NCBI RefSeq assembly: GCF_000004195.4
Contig: NC_030677.2
Coordinates: 101,026,829-101,090,828, forward strand
Direction of reading: 5' to 3'
DNA length: 64,000 nt
Source of the DNA: Xenopus tropicalis
Lineage: Eukaryota > Chordata > Amphibia > Anura > Pipidae
The notes beneath the pieces were generated by a model. It had not been told where the DNA came from. It did no database searches and saw only the letters and a list, made by a program, of their open reading frames with translations. The position numbers were made by a program, and so were the translations under genes. Positions 1 to 13,270 of the stretch are shown here, one piece after another (positions within the stretch are counted from its first letter, which is position 1; every line of letters begins with the position of its first letter).

Positions 1-1201
1 AGGCGAAGTAACAAGTTATAAAAGTCAGTGATAGAAAATGGCAATAAACAACATGTGCTTGTGTTGGTTGTTGAAGGAATGATACACTTACCTCATATCA
101 AAGGATGGAGAAGTGGAGGAGTAAGCCAGGTGTTAGCGGATAGTATGGTGGAATGGCTGCACAGCTTTTGGATGGTCATTTGATGGGAATCAATCTGCAA
201 AAAATATTCTGGTAAAGAACTGCTGCTAATACAGAGTTTTAGGGGTACATTTATGATTGCTCAAGTCTTCTGCCAAACTTTTTATTATTTAAGAAAGCCT
301 GCTTGGGGAATAAAGGTATTTTTGCACGAGTTAACGGAAGGTCCCTTTGTGCTGTGAAAATGTACATAGGCAAGTTTGTCACAAGGTTTTTGCCGGTAAC
401 TTCCTTTGGTATATAAATACTATATATTAATAAGAAATTAAGAATGAAGAATGCAAGGCATAAAGAATGATTCACTTCCAGACTTACTTTTACCCACTCA
501 TAGTATGATAAGCGAGGGCCTTCCTCTGTTGCAGAGCCTCACTAAAGGTCAGAAAGAACACCCCAATTGTGTTCCAGATTGGCAGATTCTGTTAATGCCT
601 TTAAGAGGGGCCTGGATGAGTTCTTGAACAAGCATAGTATCCAAGGCTATTGTGATACTAATATCTACAGTTAGTATTAGTGGTTGTATATATATAGTTT
701 ATGTATGTGAGTGTATAGATTGGTAAGTATAGGTTGTGTGTGCTGGGTTTACTTGGAAGGGTTGAACTTGATGGACTCTATGTAACTATGTAACTCAGGG
801 GTGGGAGGCTGGGGAATTTGTATACCAATAGTAAATGCTTATTAGATGTCTATGGGTTTACATGGGTTTGGATGGTTAAAGGGGATATAAACCAAAAATA
901 ATAAAAAAATAAGGTTTTGTGCATTCTATAAATTTTGCTTGTGCTCTTCTACTGTCTGTTCTGTTTCCTACTACCATTATTGACCAATCAGAGTTCTTTA
1001 TGCCCACCTTACCTCCTCTCCTGTGGTGATACCACCAAACATCAAAAAATCAGCACAGTCAATAGAGCTCAAAAGAACTGTGTTTAGCACAGGGATATTT
1101 TCTGAAATAGAATTTTAAAATTTCTTAACTCAACTATTCATTCTAGAAATAATATGTTAGCCTACCTCAAACCTCTACCTTGCTGGTGGGACAAAGATGA
1201 A
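1..1201. other. Region downstream of the kinase gene
   Basis: No convincing coding exon is visible. It should include the 3' untranslated region of the minus-strand kinase gene. The only recognisable structure is a dispersed repeat at about 560-800. Confidence 0.5.
560..800 (+). repeat. Dispersed repeat ending in a 'gaacttgatgga ... gtaac' motif
   Basis: This stretch contains a fragment on 'cctttaagaggggcctggatgag' and ends with 'gaacttgatgga' and 'taactatgtaac'. A related copy lies in the opposite orientation at about 57258-57630, with 'gttacatagttacatag', 'ccatcaagtttaac' and 'cccctcttaaaggc'. It is therefore an interspersed repeat; I do not assign a superfamily. Confidence 0.6.
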
Positions 1202-3009
1202 TTATTTGTCCAGCCAAGTTGGATCTATGTAGGCGAGGTCCTTTATCATGCAAGTCCCAGTGATGTTGTATTCTGGGAAGGGGATGTTGTTGAGCCCATC
1301 AATTGGTTTCTATAAGAAAGAATGAAACAACACAGTTATACAATAATTATTCACTTCAGCCTAGTAAGTACACCTAGTAAGTGAAGTAAGAGATGAACAA
1401 TTGTTTTGTTTTATTGCCATTATTGCAAAGATAGATGAAATGATAAATTATGATGTCATTACAATATAAACTGCCTAAAAAACTAAATAGTATTTTTATT
1501 TTACATCAAAAGCTTTTTTCCTACCCTGCAACTGTCCCCAATATTTACCTCTCCTTCTAAAAAATTCTACTCTACAGCACCTCTCCCTATCAGTCATAAA
1601 TGGTAAATAGGACACAGGGCAAGGAGTCATTTGTGAAATCTGAGACCATGTAATGATTTTCTTAAGGAGAAGTGGTGGGGGCAATGACAAGGGAGCGTGT
1701 ACTAGGGGTAGGCAGGAGAGGTACCTACCTGGCGCCCAACATCGTAATGTTTGTGTTTTTTTAGTTAATTGTCTATGAAATGTCTCACACAACCACATTA
1801 AGTCTATTGCACACAGGATCAGAACAAGACTGAAATAATGTGCAGCAATAGGCAGAAACATTACTTATGAAATAGTTACTCTGAGTGTGGGATGATCAGT
1901 ACTATGTTAGTTCTGGGGGAATGCTCAGTACCATCACATTGCTGGATTCAGTTTTGCACTTACAATTGTTGGTGTAAGAGGGGGTTCCAGTCGTTGTTTT
2001 TTTACATTCTTCCAATTGACTGAAGAAAAAAAAGGGTGGTCCTGGACATTGGCACACACTCCAAGGCGATGTTCGGCCTTCTTCTTCAAAAGCTAAAAAA
2101 ATATAATGAATAATTGTTTTAAAAAATTGCAGTTATTTCGCTGTATACCATTCAGTAAAATATTTACACGAGAAAAAAAGAACAAAAACATTCATAGCTA
2201 AAGGCTTTGTTGGCTTTTTTGTCCGGGTTTTTACCTGGAAAGCTAGTTTTTTCAAGGCCTCTTTGTCCAGGTTTAAATCCTGGCAAATATGGCAACCCTA
2301 AACATAGCTGTGCAATCATAACAGACTATTTAACATATTAACTGTAGGTAATCAGGATATTTGAAGCCCAAATAAAGCCATAAGGGAGATGGACATTTGG
2401 ATACTGAGGACATGGGACTCCCTATGATTTAAGCAACAGGATTACTGTAATGGCAGCAGCCATGTGTGGACTAGGATTCAAAATAAGTCCTTGCATTTAT
2501 TTAAGTACTCTGAGGCCCAAGCAGCCCCAGTTCAGTTAGAATCTCAATGCCTTTTTACCAACCTGTTTTATGAAGTCGCACAATTCTGGCCTAACATGTT
2601 TAGGATAATATGGCTCCCTGCTCATGATGGTCTCTAGTTGTTCTTGAGTGGTTCCAGCTGGTGAAAAGGGCAGCTTGCCGGTGGCCATTTCATAAACGAC
2701 AACACCGAATGACCACCAGTCTGCCGATGCGTCGTATGCAGTGTCCGCCAAAACCTTAAGAGAAAAGATAATTTATCAAATAGCAAAAACATTCTCAAAG
2801 AATTCTTTATATTATTCCTGCCTCATCTGTAACTGCTCAAATAATGGATTTCTAAAATTACCACCCAGTTTAAGCAAACCATATTAATGCTTCAATAAAA
2901 CAGGTATAACAGGTAGGTTGGGAATGCCTGGGCCTTAAGCGAGCTATGCAAGCACTTTGGGTCAGATTTATTAGAGACTGAGTAGTTATTGTCTACTCAC
3001 TACAGAAAG

Positions 3010-3049
<40 letters not shown>

Positions 3050-6000
3050 CAAGCAGTTTGTGTGTTTAGTGTGTAGATTGAGCTGCAGAGAGGTGGATGA
3101 GTAAGCAGTTTGGGTGGCAAGAGGCAGGGGGCTGAGTCAAGTATTATTTGCCTTTGGTACCGATACTATTTGGTCTAGTCTGTGGCCTGTGGATCACTTC
3201 TCCCTGTTGTTTCAAAATATTTAAATTAAATTAACATTACAAATGCCATTTTAGTAAAATGCATACTGTAGCTATGGGAATAATAAGAGCATAAATAAAG
3301 AGGAGTAATTATATTCAATAAAGCACAGTGCCATGACATGCCAGTATCCCTGTAAATGAAGTTTCATACCTCAGGGGCCATATATCCTGATGCTCCAGCT
3401 ATACCATGATAGGCCTTTGAGCCTAACTGGTTAATACATGCTAGGCCAAAATCGGCGATCTTCACGTGGCCCTCTTCATTCAGCAAGATGTTTTCTGTAT
3501 CAAGGTCTCTGTAAGGCATATATTAGTTATAATTCTGTTACTGTAACTATAATACGTCAGAGAAAATGACTGGGAAAGATAGGAGTCCATTCAGATGAGA
3601 TGTAAAAGCAGAAGTTAAGGAAAGGGAAAGAGTTTGGGGAAATAGGGGTATGATATTGAGAAGTCGCATAGTAAAAAGAGGTTACAGGAATACACACAAT
3701 AAAGTGAAATGAGGCTTCATGAACTAAGATAGTATTTATCTACCTTTCTGTGTCATCATGTTATCATGATCCGTTCAGATAGCATTAGCAAATAACACTT
3801 TGCCTGATCAAAGAATGCCAATAATTTCTATTTAATTTCAGTCAAACAGTTGTAGGTGTGTGATGAAATTAAGCGACGCATATGCTATCCCAATGGCGAT
3901 TTACATACTTGCCGGTGGGATGGCATTGCGGGGAGATTAGTCGCCAGCAGTAACAAAGATTTATCGCAAGGCGACTTATCTCCCCATGTACCAATGCCCT
4001 AACCCTGAACCTTGTGCCTTATCTGGGGGAGTAATGGCCCCACCAAAATCTACCCTTATCTACCCATGTTACAAATCAAGTGCCAGGTTTTTATTCACAA
4101 TGGGGTTTGTTGTTCCATCGTTTTTGCAAGATAGTAGCTAAAATAAGCAGGATAAGACATCTGAAGAGGGATGGGAAATAGGCCCAGAAACAGAGATAAA
4201 AAAAAGAGAGAGGAATGTTCTTACCGATGAACAACCCCATACTTTTGCAGATACTGTAATCCCAGGAATATTTCTGCTGAATAAAACCTGTAAAAGTAAA
4301 TAAAATAGAAATCATAAGACACTTATCCTGTCTCTTTTGGTAAATTAGGGGGAACCTGGAGCTCCCACCACCTCCAAAGGTTGTCTCAAGGAACTTGTTA
4401 CTCACCGCACTTCCAGGCTGGTAAAATATTCCTGACGCTCGATAAGCTGGTACAGCGTCCCGCCTTTGGCATACTCCATGACATATAATACGAGTGACTT
4501 GTTATAAAACAAAAGGTAAAGTATAGAATTAGGTCAAAACAGAGGAACAAAATTTATACAATTTCTTTTAATAATTAACACAGAAATATAACTACAGGTT
4601 CGGCAAAACCAGTAGCATAACTTGCATCTATGGGTCCCCTGCAATAGAAATTTGCACCCCCCCTGTATTTGCTCTTGCTCTATTGCTGCCCACCCCCCAT
4701 CCCCTCTACATGTGCTCTGTACCAACAAAACCGGCAGGAAAGAAGAATATAAAATGTATAGTGTCCATCTACTGAGTAACTGTAAATATATTATGTGAAA
4801 TACTTTTATTAGCAATGTAAACATTCTTGGGAAGAGGAAAATAAGCCCTCAGTAAACTCACTGTCCTGTACCTCAGTTTGGAAGGTTGCATATGCCCGTA
4901 TAAGAAACGGACATATCCTTCCTAACCGCAGTATCGCAGCCTCCTTCCTGATGTCTTTGTGGCTCATCTCCTCTTCCTTCTCGATCATCTTCAAGGCAAC
5001 GTGTTGCTTCTTGATGGCATAAGAAGCCAACATCACCTACAAAAGAAGCAAAAGGAAATCATTATTACTTGGTCCCTTGTAAGGACATGAGTGAATCTGA
5101 TATTACTGATGTCTTAAATGGGACAATTCTTAGAAATGGTGCCTGATAGTATAAATCTTTTCAAAAGTGTATTGATGGAAACAATAAATGGAAGTAGAAA
5201 TTGAAATATTCTGTATCCCCCCTTTATCCCATTATCATTGAGGGCAGATTTATCAAGTGTGAAATTAGAGCTCCCTACAGAAAAATTACTGTTTCTATTT
5301 ATTCTTATGTGATCTCTAGAAGTGTATTCATTAATGGGTAAAGGTTAGAGTTTGCTATTTTATAAATACAATTCTAAATATACTATAGCAATGAATAGAA
5401 CATATCGGGATTTTCTGGGAGTTAGCTCTGACTGCGCTGGCTCCTGATTACTCACCTTGCCAAAAGAGCCTTCACCGAGCTTTTTTATCAGCTGGTAATT
5501 GTTGATATCGAGGGCCGGCGGTGTTGTGGCCTCCACTCGATACCTCTTCTTTGCTCTTCCTTCTAGGGGAATAAAAAAATATTTAATTTAAAGTTCATTC
5601 CATAGATATACCTTATGGGGTATATTTGTAATGCTGTGTAAAGAGTGGAGTAAAACTTTACCAGAGATGTTGCTCATAGCAGCCAAACAGATGCTTTGCT
5701 TTAATTTTCTGCCCTGGGCAACATCACCGGTAGTGCTTCACTCCACTTTTTACTCAGCATGATAAATATACCCCTATATGTTCTAAGAAATATGCAGTCA
5801 TTCAGCTCTACTGATTTATTTTAATTACACAAATTTTTTAGTGGAGTCTTTCAGACCTAGGTGCCCAAGGAGGGCATGTCAAGCTTTCTTGTGTATGGTT
5901 TGAGGGATCTGCATGAACAGAGCAGCTGGGATGAAAAAATTGTTGGCCATTGGTGACACTGGTGTTTGGATGCATTAAGGTCCAGGCTTTTGGCAATAAA

Positions 6001-7522
6001 ATCTGCACTGGGACCCACAGGTTTCTTGCTATTTGCCTAAATAGGACACAATGAGTCTGTCTAATTTGTAAAACTAGAATTCTATTGGTCTCTGCCTTTT
6101 TGAATGGCTGGGACACTGATGAATGACTGGGACACTGATGGTTTTAACATTTGGGGGTTCTGAATTTGTGCATTAATGATTCTGCAATGTATATACGTTT
6201 GCACTAGGGTTGCCCCTCTCCTGCCTGGGACACGTCCAACAGGTGTTAAAATGCACCAGTGCTCACCATAATATCTCAAACAGACATGATCAAAAAATAC
6301 CCCTTCACAACCCCACACATATATCTGCAAATGCAAATAATCCACTATACAACCCAGATTGTAAAACAATTAACGGAAAAGGACAAAGAACAGCCCAATA
6401 AACCAAATCTGGAAAGATAAAAACAAAAAGCAAAACACAGCGAATATATATCAAATCATTAGAACCCTAACCAACATAGACAACGAAAAACAACATGCAA
6501 ATATCAAGATATGACAATAAAAATTCGACATAATTCCTACTTAACCCCAGAAAGGAGATATAAAATGGGCAACCTTCAATCAGATAAATGCCTCAAATGT
6601 CACCTCCCAAAAGCCAACCTAATACACAACCTATGGTCATGTCCCAAAATACATGACTTTTGGCATGAAATAGCCTCGTACTGGGCACAGATGAGGGGAA
6701 AACCCCTCCAAATAAAACAAAAATGGGCACTGTTAAGCACAACTAAATCATATACACTCTTAACCAGCGCTGCAGAATATGTTGGCGCTTTATAAATAAA
6801 TGTTAATAATAACTAAACCTGAAAAACTACTGGCAGGGAGACTGTCGGCGGCGGCCCGGAAAACAATACTACATCAATGGCTAACCCCACACATCCCATC
6901 AATAACACTAGCAAAACAAAAATTGCACCATATTTTTTACATGGACTGACTAGAGGCAACAACAAGGAAAGAACAAATGACAGAAAAAAATTTCAACACA
7001 TGGCTTACATCCATATCTTCCCTACCTCAGACAATTAGAAACCTCAGGGTTTACACATGCAGACAAACCACCTGGTATGACATAGAAATACTCAAAGAAA
7101 ACCCACTTTTTGACCGAAGCATCCCAGTACCTGCAAAACCTATGAACCCAGTCCAGGATGAAAAAGTATGAGCTAAAAGTTCAAAAGTTTGCTAAAATGT
7201 TGACCTTAAATGTTACATCTTTCTTTCTGTCAAACTATTACTTACAAGACATGCATGTAACGACAACACATTGTTATAAAAAATTGTAATAGTACTGTAT
7301 GATGACAAGAACTGTAACAGAATTGTTTGATGACATGAAAATAAAAACAAAGTTTTTAAAAAAAAAATGCACCAGTGCAGTTACCAATAGTAATTACCAA
7401 TTATTTTTGATCATGTCTGTACCCATCCTGTGCCAGAGTGATAGATAATTAGTAATAGGTTTGCTGTCCTTACCAGTTGAGGTCTTCTCTGGACTTCTGC
7501 TTCTTCTTCTCTTCTTATCCAT
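1202..7522 (-). CDS. AGC-type serine/threonine kinase, PKC-like catalytic domain only (9 exons)
   Basis: Nine exons join in phase: 7522-7474, 5562-5456, 5036-4872, 4497-4406, 4287-4225, 3508-3370, 2754-2563, 2092-1964 and 1309-1202. They total 1044 nt, or 347 aa plus TAA, and every junction has GT/AG. The protein starts with a basic MDKKRRRSRS tail. It continues with the glycine loop GEGSFGKV, the VALK lysine, the alpha-C Glu (RKEAAIL), HRDLDTEN, the ADFG magnesium motif and YMAPE, then an AGC-like tail ending PTWLDK. C1 and C2 domains are absent, so this resembles the short PKC-delta/theta-like kinases seen in frogs rather than a true PKC. Three oddities stand out. The catalytic-loop Lys of HRDLK is Asp. 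The activation loop reads GIAGASGYMAPE and lacks the PDK1-site Thr of TFCGTPDY. No FxxF hydrophobic motif is evident. Its substrate is unknown, and activity could be reduced or absent. Confidence 0.87.
3013..3045. repeat. (AT)n microsatellite in kinase intron
   Basis: This is an uninterrupted run of about 16 AT dinucleotides in the intron between exons 6 and 7 of the kinase gene. Confidence 0.95.
3870..4003. repeat. Diverged Harbinger-type MITE fragment
   Basis: It contains 'ggggagattagtcgcc', 'gccggtgggatggca' and, inverted, 'gcgacttatctcccc'. These words recur in the well-preserved foldback element at 20160-20453. It lies in a kinase intron. Confidence 0.6.
5617..5774. repeat. Short inverted-repeat element (MITE)
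   Basis: The ends are imperfect inverted repeats: 'ggggtatatttgtaatgctg' on the left and 'cagcatgataaatatacccc' on the right. It lies within kinase intron 1. No coding capacity is seen. Confidence 0.7.
6259..7368 (+). mobile_element. 5'-truncated L1-like LINE with target-site duplication
   Basis: The plus strand encodes fragments typical of the C-terminal part of L1 ORF2. At 6511-6735 there is a 'YLTPERRYKMG' stretch followed by a CxxC-H-type segment (CLKCHLP ... NLWSCPKIHDFW). The insert ends in an A-rich tail at about 7355-7366. The word 'aaaatgcaccagtgc' flanks both ends, at about 6248-6262 and 7364-7378, which is the target-site duplication expected of target-primed reverse transcription. 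The frame is broken, and at about 6762-6795 it contains a 'gcagaatatgttggcgcttt' word found in other frog retroposon tails. It sits in kinase intron 1, antisense to that gene. Confidence 0.85.
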
Positions 7523-8399
7523 GTTTATATTTATCAAATTGTCTTCTTAGTCGCTTCTTCTTCAATAAAAATCTGTATTCCTGCAAAAAAAACTCGCTCT
7601 GACTCCAAAATCTCCAAATTATTCACAAAATCACCAAGGAAAGGCTCCTGGATCTCCTGCTCCTAACTGGCAAAAAAGTCAGTTAAATACTGGTCAGTGG
7701 TACGATCCAGAGAGCTTCGCTGAGAGTTTCATGCGCATCATCAACCAACTGTCACAGTCACAATGGGGAACTATTAGTGATACATCTGGCTAGGATATTA
7801 ATATATTGCAAACTTTTCCTGGTACTTCTAGAGCAGGATTAAACTGCAGCATACAGTGGGCATTGTCCTGCTGGCATTAAGCAGCAGTGACACAGGTGCT
7901 AGAGCCTAGGAAGCCTGCTATGTTAGGGATACTCCTAGGGGAGCAAAATAGGAAAATAAATAATTACATACAGAGATGGAAATAACAGTTGATCTTTTAA
8001 AAGGAAAATGATGCCTTCCCAGGCATCGTATAGGGCATCTTAGCTGTGAATAGAGTTAAAAAAAAAAAAACCCTCATATTAAAAGTTAAGGGTGGCACAA
8101 AACAAGCCTTTACTCAAAAATAATTTTACAAAAAAGAAATTTATTTAAAAGGCATAAGCCACATGAGTGACAAAGTTGCTATTTAAAAAAGGATTTGGGC
8201 TATGATGAGACCAAAATCAAACTTTTTGGAAATTTTTTTATGCAATATGTGAGCCCAAACCTTAAAAAAACCTTCTCCTATTCAACACATTTTTAGATAT
8301 TACACAAAATCTTCAGCTGATAACTGAATACCTGCATTACTTTTGACATCTTTCTCATGTAGTCTAGTGCAGTGTAGTGTGTATGAGTTTAGGTTACAT

Positions 8400-8726
8400 C
8401 AGGGGTAGGGAACCTATAGCTCGGGAGCCAGATGGGGCTCTTTTGATGGCTGCATCTGGCTCGTTGCCAAATCTTTAATAAAAAAATAACGGGGGACGTG
8501 GCCTGCGCACGGCGTATAGAAGACGCGTTCTAAGCCTAAGGCGTAGAACGCGTCTTCTATCTGCCGAGCGCAGGCCACGCCCTCCTCCGCATCCGGCATA
8601 CTTGGGACCCACCCTGCCTTGCCCCGCTGCATCCAAGGCCAAACATATTGTATGGCTCTCATGGAATTACATTTTAAAATATGTGGTGTTTATGGCTCTC
8701 TCAGCCAAAAAGGTTCCCGACCCCTG
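8400..8726. mobile_element. Non-autonomous hAT-like element
   Basis: The terminal inverted repeats are 'caggggtagggaacct' and, inverted, 'aggttcccgacccctg'. The interior holds a GC-rich inverted repeat: 'acgtggcctgcgc' at about 8495 and 'gcgcaggccacgcc' at about 8569. The CAGGG termini fit the hAT superfamily, but no clean 8-bp target duplication is visible. Confidence 0.75.
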
Positions 8727-9832
8727 CCATAGACAGTGACTATTTAGTGGGCTGGTGGGGGTCTGTTCAGGCCTCTGTGTACTTATAAAAAATGGGACTT
8801 TTTTTCCATTTTTAATTCCTCAGAGCCTCAGCTTTCTAATTTTGTCTATATGACATTTTGGGATTTACCTTAGTGTTTCAGGCAAGGACAACAGTGTTTT
8901 ATTTTAGTGGCAAAATGTCAAAACCAAAAATATAATTTACAATTTATATTTTATAGTTTCTAGTTTCAATACAAGTGTTTTTCCATATTGCCCTATTAGG
9001 CAATAAAGCTGTTTTTTTACCCCACCCCTTGGGCTACTTAAAAAATACTAAAGACAAAGTTCTTAAAATCACCCTATGTGCTACTTCTCTAAATAAGTTT
9101 AATGCACAGCTAATTCAGGCTTTGCACAAACAGCACATATCTAATGCAAACCTGAATTCTATATTTTATTGAATTATATGATCAGTACCTACCCAGGCAA
9201 TGGTTCATGGGGCTATATAGAGTTTCAAGAAAATGGAAAAACGGAAAAGTTAAAGCAAAATATAACTCTCTGGAATTACTACTATTTTGTATGCAAATGA
9301 TGAGGGCATCTGGTTAATATTTGTGCTTTAACCACTAAAAATATACAAACTGGGCCACATAAAATAGAGCTTTGAATGAGGGCCACTTTAATAAATGGCC
9401 AAAAGGGGCATTTGCCCAGGAGGCTAACAATTCTGGGGCCCGCTGTGTTTTCTCACACTCTGACCCTGCCTGTTGTCCCTTCTGCACAGCCCTCAGTGTC
9501 AGTGTCCCCTATGTGTGATAGCTTCTTTAGCAACTTTATCTGGCATATACATAAATGTTTGGACAATGATAAAGTTGATAACATTAATGTTATTTTAACT
9601 TTACAAATAATATTGGAGTTGAATATTATATGATCAATGTGGGCTAAGTTTGTAGACTGTCAGCTTTAACTTCCAAACTGTGGGAATGGCTTAGAAATTA
9701 CAGCACTTTTTATATGTAGACCTCTTTTCAAGAAACCAAAAGTCATTGGACAATTGACTAACAATCGGTATAGCCAAGTGTGGGAAGTGTGATCTACAAG
9801 TGCAAATAAAGCAGGCCACCATTAGACCATTA

Positions 9833-9901
9833 GGGCTCTGGTACACGGGGAGATTAGTCGCCCGCGACAAATCTCCCTTGTTGCGGGAGACTAATCTCCC
9901 C
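9833..9901. mobile_element. Truncated Harbinger-type MITE
   Basis: It starts after TTA with 'gggctctggtacacgggg', the same terminus as the foldback at 20160-20453, and then folds back through 'gggagactaatctcccc'. The right terminus is missing. Confidence 0.7.
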
Positions 9902-11105
9902 GATATGATTAAGAATGATAAAGAACAATTAAAATGCAAGAACTGCCTGCAGATCCTTACAGAAGTCAGTCATTTTTGACTAGTTGCTCCACACTGGATT
10001 AGTGAATATAGGTCCTATCTGAACAAAATATAGATGAAAATACAAAAGATATCTATCAGACAGATCAGGATGAGGACTGCATTGGTTCGTTGATGTGAAC
10101 CTCTCCCGATGGTCTCCACAGGGGCCAAATAATAGGCTCAGCCAGATTTAATACAGCATGTAGTTAACAAATTTGGCACGGTTGGCAAACATCATTACTG
10201 CATGTATTTTTAGATAAAGATGGCAAAATACTGCATTATAAAAAAAAAAAAAAAAAATACAGCGTTATTTACAAGAAGATGACAAACACTTTTTATTAAG
10301 TTGCAAAGACTTTATTTGTACATATTTGAGGTTAGATTTGCCATGATTAAATGCTGACAATGAAATAAAGTTTTCAAGATCAAAGCCCTTTTGCTTATGG
10401 TAAACAGTTTGATAATACAAGGCACTGCAGAACTGTGCTGAGACCAGATAAACAGCTGTATTGAGTTTTGCCTGGGTAATATCGAAGGTGAAAGAATTCA
10501 CAATCTAACATATAAAACCTGAGATTTAAGTCCTTCACAGTGAGAAAAGGACAAGTGGCACATTTCCTTTGGCAGCAAAGGGCACTTACAGGAATTCTGG
10601 GTAATGTAATAAAACAACCAGGGCCACTTCTGCAGTGTGGCAGGTGAGCAGCCAGGGTGGAAAGTTGGCTGCTATAGAAACGCAAGGTAACCCTGGCATA
10701 CCAGTGGACCTGCTGAAGAGCTGACCAATAAGTTCCATACTATAATATTTATATATATATATATTATATGGTACACCAGTCACACAAGTCAGGATACATG
10801 TAAACAGGTGTAAATGTCCCCAGTGGAAGATGAAATTTTCATACCATGAAATATTAAAGAATTACTAATGTCTTAAAAAATGATGGCTAGAAATATTATA
10901 TTTTTCACAAGTTCTGCAACCCTACAACAGTAATGCCTTTAAAGTTGCCCACAGCTCTCTTCCTTTGATCAGGCCACACACAATAAGATCTGGTTGTTTG
11001 GCGAAGTCTCCAAACGAGCGGATCTTTCTCTACTGGCACACAAACAAAATTACCTAAAGCTGCCGATACACCTGCAGATTTAAGCTGATTCGGCTTCCTC
11101 AGACC

Positions 11106-11322
11106 AAGGGGCATATTTATCAAAGAGTAAAATAAGAGTTGACCAAAGTGAAAAGCCATCTCTCTCTGTTCATTTCTATGGAATTTTTAAAGACTGATTT
11201 ATCAATAAGTCAAAGTAAGAATTCACCTTTGAAAAATCACATAGAAATGAATAGTGAGTGGTGGAATTTCACTCTGGCAAACTGGGCTAGCTCTGTGTCA
11301 TTCTTTAAATAAATATGCCCCT
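11106..11322. repeat. Inverted-repeat element (MITE)
   Basis: The ends 'aggggcatatttatcaaag' and 'ctttaaataaatatgcccct' are imperfect inverted repeats. The interior also folds on itself ('cacatagaaatgaa' against 'ttcatttctatgg'). No coding potential. Confidence 0.75.
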
Positions 11323-13230
11323 ATGTTGGTAGCTTATCTGCCTGTGTATGGGCTTTCCCAGATGGCCAATCCAATAGATATCTGGCCAAAAATTTTGCAT
11401 TAACCTATGCACCAGCAATCAGTGCAACCCTTCTAGCTGGATATGTTAGGTATGTTACAGAATCATTGTCTGATATTTGCAAACTCTATTTTGGTCTTCT
11501 AGGTTGTCCTATGTGCCTTGAAGTGGCATGTGCAAAGGATCTTCAACAGACTAAAAGTGGCAAAGGAGCCAGCAGATCAGATCACACATGATTTGCTTGG
11601 TGCCAAATATGAGGGGATGACAAGTGAGCTGACCAGTATGTTTATAAACACTTGATTGCTCTAAACAAAAAGGGTAGAGACTGAACCGATAAAAAAAAAA
11701 AATCTAAGAATTTCATTAATTCTCATTCATGAACAAAAGTTGCATTTAGGCCCTTTTCTGCTTGAGGAATTCACTGAAGGTGTTGGCAGTGCATTTGCTT
11801 GAGTATACTATAGCTGTAGAGGTAGAGGTTAACACACATTACTTTCAATTAGTTATTCAACAAATTGACCAGAAAGCCCTGTATGTGCATATTAAATGCC
11901 CTTCCATCATTGAAATGCTTAGGGATCCTTCATTTTCTTTAGCACCCAAAATACAAGGATTGATTTGCCAAACATTGTCAACTTGTATTGCTGTGGGCAT
12001 AAGCTAACATGGGATATTACCTTTTCTACATCATCACAACCCACACTCTGAGGAGTATGTTATATCTGCCTATGGATATGGTGTGGTTTAGAATAATGCT
12101 AATATCTTGTATGAGAAGGATCCCATTAATCAACCTCAGCACCAAATAAAAGACAGGAAATCAGACGCATGCAAAATCAGGCAGGATTCTGACTGGAGAA
12201 AGCTTACATTTTAAAGAGGATCTATCACAAAAATGAAAATTTAATACAAGCTTCATTTGACTGAGCTGTGTCTTTTAAAATAACCAGCTTTGGCAGAAAA
12301 CCTGTCAATCAAAATCTGACCTAGAGAATGAAGAAAGACAGGTGGCTAAGAGGGGGATAGTGAAGAGTAACTTGATTATTTAAAAAACAGTACAGAATTT
12401 TTAATGGATTATATTTAGAAAGTTTCATGTTTCCATGAGACAAAGTTATATTACATTTTAATGTTAACGATAGTTCCCCTATAAATGAGGAAGGGATGGT
12501 GGATGCAGGGAAAGGAGAGGGGCAGTCAAGAAACAAAAATATAATATAATAATATATAATTTTAGAAAACAGGTACTACAAATTCCCCCATGACACATTA
12601 GTGCACATGATATCTTATAATATTCAAAGCAAAGATAAAAAAAAATAGCAAACTTTACTTTAGTCATATGTTATAACTGGCACAGAACAGACCTGGTTAA
12701 AATCAGCAGAGAAGGAAAGGATACAGGAACAGTACGCAATAGGGCGATATGCAGGGTATCCCACTGGCTATAAAACAAACCAGCTCTGAGAGAACAGTTG
12801 AGCAAAAAGCTCTATTTAGCAATATAAAACTATACTGGGAAATACAGTAACTGCAAATGTGCTCAGAACAGCACTCTGTGCAGTTTACTGTACAATTTTA
12901 TTTTTGACTAAAAAAATCTAGACCTAGATTGGATCTACTTTGCTTGCCAGGAATCAATCAACCCCTTAACCAGGCCTTAATCAATCCAGAAACCAATCAA
13001 CCCCAGAGATTTACACTACAGGTTAGAAATGCAAGAGTTAAAGCGTGTTGATGTTAAGGGAGGAGGGTGGGTTTCAATGTCTAGTTTTAAAAAAAAAAAA
13101 AAATAGCATATTTTATATATTAAGAAATCACATAGAATGACCTTCCTAAGGGGAAAAACGTTTATGTCTTTATGCGACTGAAACTGGATTTTCAATAAAA
13201 ACACTTTTGTTTTGATTTGATGCGTTGTTT

Positions 13231-13270
13231 GATAGATAGATGATAGATAGACAGATAGATAAATAGATAA
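13231..13270. repeat. (GATA)n microsatellite
   Basis: An imperfect run of gata/gatg/aata units. Confidence 0.9.

Noticed and set aside
8495..8585. GC-rich inverted repeat, possible RNA gene
   Set aside because: It is the interior of a hAT-like element; no cloverleaf or known RNA motif is seen.
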